From QHWK01 sp035315685 (lineage in GTDB: Bacteria; Acidobacteriota; Vicinamibacteria; Vicinamibacterales; CAVVIG01): DNA of 14,421 nt. The stretch lies in the NCBI GenBank assembly GCA_035315685.1, contig DATFXR010000577.1, positions 1 through 14,421 on the forward strand. The letters run 5' to 3'. Positions within the stretch are counted from its first letter, which is position 1. Each line of letters starts with the position of its first letter. Below the pieces are notes generated by a model. The model was not told the DNA's origin, searched no databases, and worked only from the letters and a program-made list of their open reading frames with translations. A program made the translations under genes and the position numbers. Positions 5,167 to 12,695 of the stretch are shown here, in pieces.

Positions 5167-6824
5167 CGGCTGCGAAGCGCGAGGCGTGCCATCGCCGCGG
5201 ACGCTTCGGGAATACGCAGCGCGACCGCTGCACCGAGGTATACCGCGCCGTATGCTCCGAGCACGAACGTCGCCGCGGCGATGGGATGCAGCGGCGGCAG
5301 CGCGAGCTTGATCACCCAGCCGATTCCCGCGCCGGCGGCGGCGGACGTCCACAACGTGGCGACGTACGCCGCAGACAGACCGGTACGCCCGATTCTGGCG
5401 TTGAGCGTCGCGCGCAGCAACAGCATCTCCACCCACCCGGCGACGCCGGCTGATGCCGTCAGTCCCGCCGCGCCCCACCACATGTCCACGCCGAGCAGCC
5501 GTGGCAGTGGAATCGCGCACAGATATCCGAGCACCGTCGTCAGGATCACCCGCACGATCGCGAAGCGCAGCGGCGTCCGGGTGTCGCGCAGCGCATAGTA
5601 CGCCGACGAATAGAGCCGCCCGAGCGTCGACGCGAGAAGGCCGACCGCAGAGCCGGCGAGAATCCCCCAGACGTAGCGGGAGTCGGTCCGATCGAACCGG
5701 CCGGTCTGAAACAGGGCGCCGACGATCACATCGCCGAGGGCCAGGAACGCGACCGCCGACGGCACGACGAAGAACGCAATTCGCCGCAAGCCCGCGTCGA
5801 GGCGCCGCCGCAGCGCATCGACTGCGGTCCGGTCGTCGCCGCCGATGCTCGACATCGCCGGCAGCTCGGCAGCCGATACCGAGATGCCGAACAGGCTGAC
5901 CGGCAGCGTATACAAGGTCGCGGCGTTCTGCAGGCCGGTGACCGCGCCCGTGCCGAGCAGGCTGGCGATCAACTGATCGACGTACGCGCTCACCTGCACG
6001 ACCCCGCGGCTCACCAGCACCGGCGCGAAGTTGCGGCCGATCGTCCGGACGTGCGTGGACGCGGTGTCGAGCGCGACGCGCAGATCCGGCGCGACGCGGA
6101 AAACGACCGGCAGCTGCACGCCGAACTGCAGCGCGCTGCCGACCACCGATCCCCACGCCAGGATCACCGCGAGCCGCGGCAACGCCGCCCCACCACCAGC
6201 GATGAGCAAGGTCGCGATCATCGCCACGTTCCAGACGACCGCGCTGGCGTACGAGAGCAGGAATCGGCGATGGCTGTTCAGCACGCCGAGGCACCAGGCC
6301 GACATCGTGAGCAGCCCCGCGCCAGGAAACAGGATCCGGACGAGTTCGATCGTCAACTCGCGCTTCGCGCCGTGAAAGCCGGGCGCGACGGCGTCGATGA
6401 ACAGCGGCGTCGCCACGACGCCGACGAGGACGATCACCGCGACGATCAGCGTCAGCAGCGAGCCGATGGCGCCGGCGACGCGATCCGCTTCCCGCCGTTC
6501 CCCGCGCCCGAGGAGCGCGGCGTAGACGGGGATGAACGACGCCGACAGCGCCCCTTCGCCGAACAGATTCTGGAGAAAGTTCGGAATGCGGAACGCCGCG
6601 GTGAACGCGTCGGCGGGATCGGTGCGGAGGCCGAAGTAATGCGAGAACACACGCTGGCGGACGAGGCCGGTGAGGCGACTGAGGAGAATGCCGGCGGCGA
6701 CGAAGAAGGCGCCGCCGCGGTCGCGTGGGCCAGGTAGGTCGGGTGGGCCAGGTAGGTCGGAAGATTCGAGATTCTCCGACCCACCTGACCTACCCGACCC
6801 ACCTGACCTACCCGACCTAGTCAA
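5163..6824 (-). CDS. murJ: Lipid II flippase MurJ (MVN family) with a repeat-encoded N-terminal leader
   Basis: MurJ moves lipid II across the inner membrane for peptidoglycan synthesis. The core begins GGAFFVAAGILLSRLTGLVR, followed by DAFTAAFRIPNFLQNLFGEG and ALSASFIPVYAALLGRG, the signature of the MurJ N-terminus, including Arg residues equivalent to those lining the E. coli MurJ cavity. About 14 membrane segments follow, with LVSRGVVQVSAYVDQLIASLLG in the middle and RLYSSAYYALRDTRTPLRFA in the second half. Length is 553 residues, about 40 longer than E. coli MurJ. The excess is N-terminal: the only usable start before the conserved core is TTG at 6824-6822, overlapping the prfB stop by 8 nt, so the 36 or so residues read from repeat R4 (TRSGRSGGSGRSGGS..., then DLPGPPDLPGPRDR) must be translated unless a rare ATT is used. 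The downstream neighbour overlaps as ATGA. Confidence 0.93.
   Translation of the reverse strand: MTRSGRSGGSGRSGGSENLESSDLPGPPDLPGPRDRGGAFFVAAGILLSRLTGLVRQRVFSHYFGLRTDPADAFTAAFRIPNFLQNLFGEGALSASFIPVYAALLGRGERREADRVAGAIGSLLTLIVAVIVLVGVVATPLFIDAVAPGFHGAKRELTIELVRILFPGAGLLTMSAWCLGVLNSHRRFLLSYASAVVWNVAMIATLLIAGGGAALPRLAVILAWGSVVGSALQFGVQLPVVFRVAPDLRVALDTASTHVRTIGRNFAPVLVSRGVVQVSAYVDQLIASLLGTGAVTGLQNAATLYTLPVSLFGISVSAAELPAMSSIGGDDRTAVDALRRRLDAGLRRIAFFVVPSAVAFLALGDVIVGALFQTGRFDRTDSRYVWGILAGSAVGLLASTLGRLYSSAYYALRDTRTPLRFAIVRVILTTVLGYLCAIPLPRLLGVDMWWGAAGLTASAGVAGWVEMLLLRATLNARIGRTGLSAAYVATLWTSAAAGAGIGWVIKLALPPLHPIAAATFVLGAYGAVYLGAAVALRIPEASAAMARLALRSR
6725..6817. repeat. Repeat R4: two 18-nt tandem pairs in inverted orientation, forming a hairpin inside the murJ 5' end
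   Basis: The left arm has two copies of GTGGGCCAGGTAGGTCG (6725-6741 and 6743-6759), period 18. The right arm has two copies of GACCCACCTGACCTACCC (6778-6795 and 6796-6813) plus a further GACCT. The arms are complementary with scattered single differences, several of which would be G-U pairs in RNA, around a loop near 6761-6776. The 18-nt period equals six codons, so the arms are read in the murJ frame as a DLPGPP-like pair and a GRSGGS pair. The sequence family is different from R1-R3. The stem begins right after the prfB stop and would cover the first 30 or so murJ codons. Confidence 0.85.
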
Positions 6825-7954
6825 TGTCCTCGTCTGGCGCCGCCTGCCCGAGCGTGCCGCTCGCGCGCTTCATCAGATAGCTCTTGATGAAGATGTCGAT
6901 GTCGCCGTCGAGCACGCGGTCGACATCGCCGACCTGTTCCTTCGTGCGATGGTCCTTCACCATCTGATACGGGTGCAGGACGTAGCTGCGGATCTGACTG
7001 CCGAAGTTGATGTCCTTCTTGACGCCGCTGATCTGGTCGAGCTTCGCCTGATTCTCTTTCATCTTCATGTCGTAGAGGCGCGCCTTCAGCACGCGCATCG
7101 CCGAATCGCGGTTGCGGTGCTGCGACCGCTCGTTCTGACACGAGACGACCAGGCCGGTCGGCAGGTGCGTGATGCGGATCGCCGAGTCGGTGACGTTGAC
7201 GTGCTGCCCGCCGGCGCCGCTCGATCGGAACGTGTCGACGCGGATGTCCTTGTCGTCGATGACGACGTCGACGTCCTCCGGCAGTTCCGGCCAGACGTAG
7301 AGGGACGCGAACGACGTATGGCGGCGCGCCGCCGAATCGAACGGCGAAATTCGCACCAGACGGTGGACGCCGACTTCGGCGGCGAGCAGGCCGTACGCAT
7401 GCTCGCCGGTGACGGTGACCGTCGCGCTCTTGATGCCCGCCTCTTCGCCCGGCTGGTAGTCGATGATCTCGCGTTTGAAACCGCGGCGCTCGGCCCACCG
7501 CATGTACATCCGCAGCAGCATCTCGGCCCAGTCCTGCGACTCGGTGCCGCCGGCGCCCGGATGCAAGGCGATGATCGCATTCTTGCGATCGTGCTCGCCG
7601 CCGAGCATCTTCTTCACTTCGCCGGTCTGGACTTCCTGATCGAGCGCGTCGAGTCCCTGCGCGAACTCAACGTCCACCGGCTCGCCGGCTTCCGCCCATT
7701 CGACCAGTACCGCGAGATCGTCGGCGCGCTTCCGCAGCGACACCATCAGATCGCGATCCTGCTCGAGCCCCTTGCGGCGCTGCAGGATCTTCTGCGCCTC
7801 GGCCTGGTCCTTCCAGAAGTCGGGTAAGGAGGCTTTGTTCTCGATGCGGGTCAGTTCTTCGTCGGGGCGGGCGGCTTCAAAGATAGCTCCGCAGATCCGC
7901 AGCGCGTTTGCTCAGATCCTCGTAGCGGCGCATCAACTCGTCGACGGTCGGCAT
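6817..7954 (-). CDS. prfB: Peptide chain release factor 2 (RF2) with programmed +1 frameshift
   Basis: RF2 ends translation at UGA and UAA. The first frame runs from ATG at 7954-7952 (MPTVDELMRRYEDLSKRAADLRSYL) to an in-frame TGA at 7879-7877, which is codon 26. Skipping one T (7879) continues in the +1 frame with EAARPDEELTRIENKASLPD and runs to TAG at 6819-6817, giving 378 residues (E. coli: 365). The slip site reads GGAGCTATCTTTGA, with the internal Shine-Dalgarno-like GGAG just before the CTT slip codon, as in the classic E. coli prfB site. Family motifs: SPF at about residues 203-205 (UGA/UAA recognition), and GGQ at about 248-250 in RSSGAGGQHVNVTDSA, which triggers peptide release. It lies 10 nt after lnt and overlaps murJ by 8 nt. 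The coding sequence is the join 7954-7880 with 7878-6817. A caller without frameshift handling would start at ATG 7746 and lose 69 residues. Confidence 0.97.
7876..7890 (-). promoter_or_regulatory. Programmed +1 ribosomal frameshift site of prfB
   Basis: On the minus strand the site reads GGAGCTATCTTTGAA: a Shine-Dalgarno-like GGAG, then TAT, the slip codon CTT (7882-7880) and the stop TGA (7879-7877). In the known mechanism, low RF2 slows termination at UGA and the peptidyl-tRNA slips from CUU to UUU, restoring the reading frame. The element sits at codon 26, as in E. coli. It is an autoregulatory device, not a mutation. Confidence 0.95.
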
Positions 7955-7964
7955 AGCTCTTATT

Positions 7965-9530
7965 CTATGTCACGCGCATCCACGCCGCGAACACCAGCAG
8001 CACGGCGGTGGCGACGACGGATGCGTAGGCGAGCACATCGCCGTGGCGTGCGTAGAACGTGGATCCCTGGAGAAATCTCGCCGCGCCAACCGCCACTGCC
8101 GGCTGAAAGATCGCCGTCTGCTGGAGCACCCGCCCGTACGGATCGACGATGCCGCTGACGCCGGTATTGGCCGCGCGAACCAGATAGCGGCCTTCTTCGA
8201 TCGCACGCATCGCCGCCTGTTCGAAATGCTGATACGGCGCGCTCGTCTCGCCGAACCACGCGTCGTTGGTGATCGTCGTCAGGAGTTCGCTGCCGCCAAC
8301 CACGAACTGCCGCACGAGATCGGGATACACGACCTCGTAGCAGATCGCCGTGCTGATCTTGTGCGTGCCGACGGGCAGGAGCGTCGCCTCCTCGCCGGCC
8401 GAGAAGTCCGACACCGCTTCGACGAGCGGCGCAGCGAAGAAGAAGATGCGCTTTGCCGGCACGTACTCGCCGAACGGCACGAGGTGCATCTTCCGATAGG
8501 CGCCGCCGGTCGTGCCGTCCGGGCGGACCAGGTACGCGGAGTTGTAGTAGCGCGCCGGCACGCCGTTGCCGGCTGGCAGGATCTGGTCACTGCCCAGCAG
8601 GATCGGCACCTGACTCTGCTGCGCCAGCGTCCGGATGCGCGCCGCCGACCGCGGATCGCTCTCGAAGGCGTACGGCGTCGCCGATTCCGGCCAGATCACG
8701 AACTCGGCGCCGCGCGCGATCGCCTCCCGAGTCATGCGGAGGTAGCTGTCGAAGATGATCGGGATTCGCGCTGGATCGCTCCGCTCGCGGAGTGACACGT
8801 TGCCCTGGATCAGACCCACTCGAACCGGGTCGCCGATCCGGGTCAGCTCATTGCTGCCGAGACGGCGCGCGCCCCACAGTCCAATCCCGATCACCATCGT
8901 CAGCACGCCGATCACCGGCATCGAGGAACGCAACGGCCGCAGCGCCCCCAGAGAATCGTCTTTCTCCGCAGTCTTTGCGCGCTTCGCGCGCCTGGCGTCG
9001 AACACCACCGCCGCTGCCGCGGTGCTCACGCTCGCGACCAGCATCGACACACCGTACACGCCGAACAGGCTGGCCAGCTGCGCGATCGGCAGCACGCTCG
9101 TCTGGCTGTAGCCGAGCAGCACCCACGGGAATCCCGTGAACAAATCCTTGCGGCCCAGCTCGGTCACTGCCCAGACGAAAGGCGCGGCAATCAGCGCGCG
9201 GTGGCCGTACGCAACCAGGAGGCGGCGCGTGACGAGCGCAAACAGCGCAACGAAGAGCGACATGTACAGGATCAGCGCCGCGTTGACGAGCACAGCGACC
9301 CAGACCTGCAGGTCGCCGTACAGCACCATCACACGCGTGATCCAGTACAGCGTGCCGGTGAAATAGAGAATGCCGGTAAGGAGTCCGTGGATGAACGCGC
9401 GGCTCAGCGTCACGCCCGCCAGCGACACGACGAGCGGCGCCAGCGCGATCCACGCCAGCGCGGGATGACCGAACTTCGGAAAGCTGAGCGCGAGGAGGAT
9501 CCCCGACGCCGCCGCTAGCGTGTAACCCAG
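7965..9530 (-). CDS. lnt: Apolipoprotein N-acyltransferase Lnt, probably from a CTG start
   Basis: Lnt transfers the third acyl chain to the N-terminal cysteine of lipoproteins in the inner membrane. The C-terminal nitrilase-type domain (after about residue 235) holds the triad: Glu282 in FVIWPESATP, Lys347 in YRKMHLVPFGEYVP and Cys397 in TAICYEVVYPD (numbers from a CTG start). They correspond to E. coli E267, K335 and C387. The N-terminal half is hydrophobic, with about six spans. The first GTG, at 9428, would cut off the conserved opening SGILLALSFPKFGHPALAWI, which is readable upstream in the same frame. Between the in-frame upstream TGA and 9428 there is no ATG, GTG or TTG; CTG at 9530-9528 gives 521 residues, close to E. 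coli Lnt (512), with AAGAAGAG about 11 nt upstream. That start overlaps the SPOR gene end by 16 nt. The function is very secure; the exact start is not. Confidence 0.95.
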   Translation of the reverse strand: MGYTLAAASGILLALSFPKFGHPALAWIALAPLVVSLAGVTLSRAFIHGLLTGILYFTGTLYWITRVMVLYGDLQVWVAVLVNAALILYMSLFVALFALVTRRLLVAYGHRALIAAPFVWAVTELGRKDLFTGFPWVLLGYSQTSVLPIAQLASLFGVYGVSMLVASVSTAAAAVVFDARRAKRAKTAEKDDSLGALRPLRSSMPVIGVLTMVIGIGLWGARRLGSNELTRIGDPVRVGLIQGNVSLRERSDPARIPIIFDSYLRMTREAIARGAEFVIWPESATPYAFESDPRSAARIRTLAQQSQVPILLGSDQILPAGNGVPARYYNSAYLVRPDGTTGGAYRKMHLVPFGEYVPAKRIFFFAAPLVEAVSDFSAGEEATLLPVGTHKISTAICYEVVYPDLVRQFVVGGSELLTTITNDAWFGETSAPYQHFEQAAMRAIEEGRYLVRAANTGVSGIVDPYGRVLQQTAIFQPAVAVGAARFLQGSTFYARHGDVLAYASVVATAVLLVFAAWMRVT

Positions 9531-10393
9531 GGCTTGAACTGCTCTTCTTTTTGCAGCTTCGCCGCTATGGATTCCGCCTCACGCCGGGTCGGGAACTTCC
9601 CCACACGCACGCGGTAGACCCCTGGTGCTCCGTCTGCGGGTGAGAGCACGTACGCGGCGTAGCCCTTCGAGCTGAGACGCTTTGCGATGGCATCGGCCTC
9701 GCTGCGGACGTTGAGCGCAGCGATCTGTACAGCAAAGCCATCGCCTGACGGCGGCACGGGCACATCGGCCGACACGATCTTCTCCTGCTCGACCGGCGCC
9801 GGCGTCGGTTCCCTGGGGATCGGAGGCAGTTCGGGTTGAGGCGGCCCCGCCTTCTCGGGCGCGCGCGCCGCTGCCGCCTTCTCGGGCGCCGGCGCCTTCT
9901 CGGGTGCTGGCTTGTCGCGAACCGGCGCAGCCGCAGTCTGCGGTGCGGACGCCGGCTTCGTGGGTGTGGGCGCGGTCTTCCCTGGCGGCGGCGCCGCTTT
10001 GCCAGCGGTCGATGTCGTCTCGCGCGACGCCGTGTCACGCGGGGCGGCAGCGGCCTTCGGCTCCGACGGTGGCTTCAGCTTCTCCTGAGGAGTGGTCGCC
10101 TTTTCGAGCCGGCTGAAGTAGCTGAGATCGTCGGACGCCGGCGGCGCCGCAGCAGTGGGATCTGATCCAGCGGGCGGCGGCGGCGGCGAAGACGGAGGAG
10201 CGGGTGCCGGCTCCACCGATGCAACCGTGATCGCATCGGTCGCGCCGCGCTCGGCCCTGACACCGCGTCCCACCAGGACGCCGCACAGGAAGATCACGAC
10301 CGAGACCACGGTCGCGGCCATGAAGAGAAACACCAACTGTTTACCGTTCAGTTGGATCTCGTGAAAGCCGTCGTCCTGAATCTGGTGTGCCAA
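9515..10393 (-). CDS. Single-span SPOR-domain protein with long Pro/Ala-rich linker
   Basis: 292 residues from TTG at 10393-10391. TTG is the first possible start: an in-frame TAA lies four codons upstream within the promoter -10 region. A short cytoplasmic head (QDDGFHEIQLNGKQ) precedes one membrane span at about residues 20-42 (LVFLFMAATVVSVVIFLCGV). Residues 55-215 are a low-complexity Pro/Ala/Lys linker with EKAPAPEKAAAARAPEKA-type repeats, suited to crossing the periplasm. The C-terminal 72 residues are a SPOR domain (GFAVQIAALNVRSEADAIAK, then YRVRVGKFPTRREAESIAAK), a family that binds peptidoglycan lacking stem peptides, typically at division sites. The N-terminal head-span arrangement is one I associate with Acidobacteriota. 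First gene of the operon running into lnt, prfB and murJ, which suits an envelope or division role. The domain is clear; the particular role is inferred. Confidence 0.9.
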   Translation of the reverse strand: MAHQIQDDGFHEIQLNGKQLVFLFMAATVVSVVIFLCGVLVGRGVRAERGATDAITVASVEPAPAPPSSPPPPPAGSDPTAAAPPASDDLSYFSRLEKATTPQEKLKPPSEPKAAAAPRDTASRETTSTAGKAAPPPGKTAPTPTKPASAPQTAAAPVRDKPAPEKAPAPEKAAAARAPEKAGPPQPELPPIPREPTPAPVEQEKIVSADVPVPPSGDGFAVQIAALNVRSEADAIAKRLSSKGYAAYVLSPADGAPGVYRVRVGKFPTRREAESIAAKLQKEEQFKPWVTR

Positions 10394-10402
10394 GTTCCGT
10401 CG

Positions 10403-10431
10403 ATCTTAACACCGACGAAAGAATCGTACAA
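10403..10431 (-). promoter_or_regulatory. Extended -10 sigma70-like promoter directly before the SPOR start
   Basis: On the minus strand, TTGTAC (10431-10426) is followed after exactly 17 nt by TAAGAT (10408-10403), with TG one base before it (TGTTAAGAT), an extended -10. The -10 matches 4 of 6 and the -35 matches 3 of 6 consensus positions. A start of transcription 6-7 nt downstream falls about 3-4 nt before the TTG start codon, so the mRNA would be essentially leaderless. It would drive the six-gene operon. It lies in the 79-base gap between the TPR gene and the SPOR gene, where no other gene is seen. Confidence 0.6.
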
Positions 10432-10472
10432 GAGGGTGTTCGTCGAATTTCGTGGCGGATCGCGCGGAACCG

Positions 10473-12086
10473 TCAGCGCGAGTCGAGCCGCGCGAACAGT
10501 TGCTTCGCTTCCGCCGACGTCGGATCGAGGGAGAGCGCGCGTTCGGCTTCCCCGCGCGCCGCCTCGAAGTCCTTCGACTGCCGGTACGCCTCGCCGAGTA
10601 CCGCATGCGCCTCGGCGGTCTCCGCGCTCCACAGCGATACCTTGAGCGCGCCGATCGCGTCGGCGATGCGTCCGTTGCGCAGGTGAATGCGTCCGACCAG
10701 GAGGTGCGCCTCGGCGCGATACGGCGAGAGATACAGCGCGTGATTCAGCTCGACGAGCGCGTCGCGATCGTTTTCCTGCTGGAACAGGCGGCGTCCGCGA
10801 TCGAGATGGAACGTCGCCATTTCCTCCTGGTCGCGCTGCTCGAAGCTGGCGAGACGCGCCTCGATGCGGGCATGCGGAAGCTCGACCTGATTCTTGATCC
10901 GCTCGAGTCCCCTGGGGACGGCGTCGCCGCCGGGACGCCGGCTCGGCTCGTACGCGGCCGACAGCCGGCGTGCGAGGTCACGCTCACGCGCCGCCTCTGA
11001 CGGCTTGCCGCCGGCGGCGAGCGCCGCGGCGAGGACGAAGTGCGCATCGCCGTCGGCCGGATTGCGACGGACGGCCTCGCGAAGCCAGTAGATCGTCGCC
11101 TGCGGATCGCGATTCTGCCAGGAGGCATAGCCAAGGTTGAAGACGTAGTCCGGGTCGTCCGGATCGGCCTCCGCTGCTTTCTTGAAGTAGTAGGTTGCCT
11201 CACCGCCGCTCTGTGTGGTGCCGCCGCGCCGCAGCTGCACGACACCGAGATTGTTCAGCACCGTGGGTGTCGACCGCTGGTCGAGAAGCGTCTTGAACGT
11301 CGTGAACGCCTCGTCGTACTTCTTCAGCTGAATCCGGGACAGGCCGGCGAGAAACATGGCGCGCCGCGCCAGCGGCGAGCTGCTGGTGACCGCCTCGGCC
11401 GCCGCAAGCGCGTGCTGGTGGTCGCCCTGCTCCGCATAGACCTCCCAGAGCGCGAGACGCGCCCGATCGAAGGATGGCTGCCGCGACAACGCCGCGTTCA
11501 GATAGTTGATCGCGGTAGCCGGCGTCTCTGCCAGCAGCCCCTTGATGTAGTCCTCGAACACGGCCAGCGGCGGATGCTGGCCTTCGACTTCCGCCGAGGT
11601 CTTCGTTGACGGCGGCGCGATGCCCCGGGCCATCCGCTCGAAGATCGCGAAGAGGTCCGTGAGCGGACCGCGATCGGTCACGCTGGACTGTATCCGGCCG
11701 CTCTCGAGCGCGATACTCCGCGCGCGGACGACGATCGTTTCACCGTCCAGCTGCAGCGATCCGACCACGACCTGCGCGGCGCCGACGAGTTGGCCGATGC
11801 GAATCACCGTCGCGTCGGTCAGCGCGGCGGCGGGCGGCACCTGCAGGCGATCGAATGCCTGCTGCCGTTCCGCGCGTGTGATCGCGGCAACGCCAAGCCC
11901 GTTCAAATCATCGGCCATCAGGGCGGCCGCCGCTTCGGTGAGCCAGAAGATGCGCCCATCGCGGGTGACGTTCTCGAACGGCATGACGAGCACGCGATCC
12001 GGCGGCGACTGGGCGCGCGCCGGCACGCAGACGCCAAGCGCCAGCAGCATCGCGACAAGACCACGTCGAGCTCGGTGGATCGTCAC
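10473..12086 (-). CDS. Secreted FlgO/TolB-N-like plus TPR-repeat protein
   Basis: 537 residues from GTG at 12086-12084, overlapping the stop of the V4R-like gene as GTGA. This start yields a signal peptide (TIHRARRGLVAMLLALGVCV, cleavage after PARA at residue 25); the frame open upstream to 12236 is antisense-like and rejected. Residues about 30-165 (DRVLVMPFENVTRDGRIFWL ... LTDATVIRIGQLVGAAQVVV) resemble the FlgO/TolB-N-like domain common in outer-membrane-associated assembly proteins. Residues about 205-400 and 440-537 hold TPR motifs, for example LNNLGVVQLRRGG, YVFNLGYASWQNRDPQATIY and AHAVLGEAYRQSKDFEAARG. TPRs form protein-binding scaffolds. No lipobox is seen, so it is probably periplasmic. 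The specific partner is unknown; co-translation with the V4R-like gene suggests a functional link. Confidence 0.85.
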   Translation of the reverse strand: MTIHRARRGLVAMLLALGVCVPARAQSPPDRVLVMPFENVTRDGRIFWLTEAAAALMADDLNGLGVAAITRAERQQAFDRLQVPPAAALTDATVIRIGQLVGAAQVVVGSLQLDGETIVVRARSIALESGRIQSSVTDRGPLTDLFAIFERMARGIAPPSTKTSAEVEGQHPPLAVFEDYIKGLLAETPATAINYLNAALSRQPSFDRARLALWEVYAEQGDHQHALAAAEAVTSSSPLARRAMFLAGLSRIQLKKYDEAFTTFKTLLDQRSTPTVLNNLGVVQLRRGGTTQSGGEATYYFKKAAEADPDDPDYVFNLGYASWQNRDPQATIYWLREAVRRNPADGDAHFVLAAALAAGGKPSEAARERDLARRLSAAYEPSRRPGGDAVPRGLERIKNQVELPHARIEARLASFEQRDQEEMATFHLDRGRRLFQQENDRDALVELNHALYLSPYRAEAHLLVGRIHLRNGRIADAIGALKVSLWSAETAEAHAVLGEAYRQSKDFEAARGEAERALSLDPTSAEAKQLFARLDSR

Positions 12087-12676
12087 GACGCCTCGCCGCT
12101 CCGCGCGCCGTTCTGAATCGCGACGTTCATCACGCAGCTCGGCTCGCCTGCCGCGCGGCAGGCGATCACTTCCGTTCGCGCACCGAAATCGAAAAGCATC
12201 ATGAGACGTGTGAACGCGGCTGCGTAGAAGCCGCACAGTGGATGATCGACCGGCTCCCGGACTGAACAGAAGACCGACGCGCGCACGTCGATGCTCGCCG
12301 TGCCCTTGCGCATGCGCGCGATGGCGCGGCTGCCCTGATACGTATCGCGCACCAGCTGCCGGGCCAGGCGCAGCGCCAGCCGCCGGCGCAGCCAGGCGGG
12401 CGCTGCCTTGATCATTCGCCGCCGCATCGGCGGCATCGACTGAACCGTCCAGTCCGCCGCATATTCCCCGGCCCGGGTGGTGATAATCCGATAGGCGTCC
12501 CCCTCCTGCCGCAGGAAGCTGAGCACTGCGAACAGCGGCGCGAGCCCAATCGTCCCTTCCCGCAACCCCTCGGCGTTCAGCCAGTTCTCGTAGAAGGTCA
12601 GACGCGTCGGGAGAATGTCGGCGATCCCCTGATGGAGGCTGGCCACGAGCACGCGTCCGATGCCGGCTTCGCGCAT
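12083..12676 (-). CDS. V4R (4-vinyl-reductase-like) domain protein, about 197 residues
   Basis: The C-terminal half fits the V4R small-molecule-binding domain: SIDVRASVFCSVREPVDHPL, then CGFYAAAFTRLMMLFDF, an EVIACRAAGEPSC segment, and a final beta strand MNVAI. Cysteines fall at residues 137, 148, 173 and 181; the last two match the C-x7-C pattern near the domain end. The N-terminal half is helical (HQGIADILPTRLTFYENWL, then LFAVLSFLRQEG) with a very Arg-rich stretch near residues 85-110. V4R domains occur in sensors and in hydrocarbon-responsive regulators; no partner output domain is fused here. The start is taken at ATG 12676 (MREAGIGRVLV); ATG 12697 is possible but would share its CATG with the divergent mobA start. 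Neither has a clear Shine-Dalgarno. The stop overlaps the TPR gene start as GTGA. Confidence 0.7.
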   Translation of the reverse strand: MREAGIGRVLVASLHQGIADILPTRLTFYENWLNAEGLREGTIGLAPLFAVLSFLRQEGDAYRIITTRAGEYAADWTVQSMPPMRRRMIKAAPAWLRRRLALRLARQLVRDTYQGSRAIARMRKGTASIDVRASVFCSVREPVDHPLCGFYAAAFTRLMMLFDFGARTEVIACRAAGEPSCVMNVAIQNGARSGEAS

Positions 12677-12695
12677 GTCAGAGTAAGATCGCGGC

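Noticed and set aside
3529..5598. A 689-codon open frame on the + strand, Arg-rich
   Set aside because: It is antisense to three well-supported minus-strand genes (SGNH-like, membrane protein, murJ). Its composition (long runs of Arg, Gln, His without hydrophobic cores) is typical of GC-rich shadow frames.
5167..6294. Upstream extension of the 369-residue membrane protein frame to 6294
   Set aside because: This part lies inside murJ in another frame and is Arg/Gly-rich without membrane segments. The ATGA overlap at 5166 and the signal-like first span fix the real start.
6725..6817. R4 as a CRISPR array
   Set aside because: The repeat units are 18 nt with no variable spacers, inverted between arms and read in frame; no cas genes are present.
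7877..7879. In-frame TGA near the prfB start as a pseudogene mutation
   Set aside because: The stop sits at the conserved frameshift site with CTT slip codon and GGAG; the +1 frame restores the full RF2 domain set.
10452..11609. Two + strand frames opposite the TPR gene
   Set aside because: Shadow frames; the minus strand has a continuous signal peptide, FlgO-like domain and TPR motifs.
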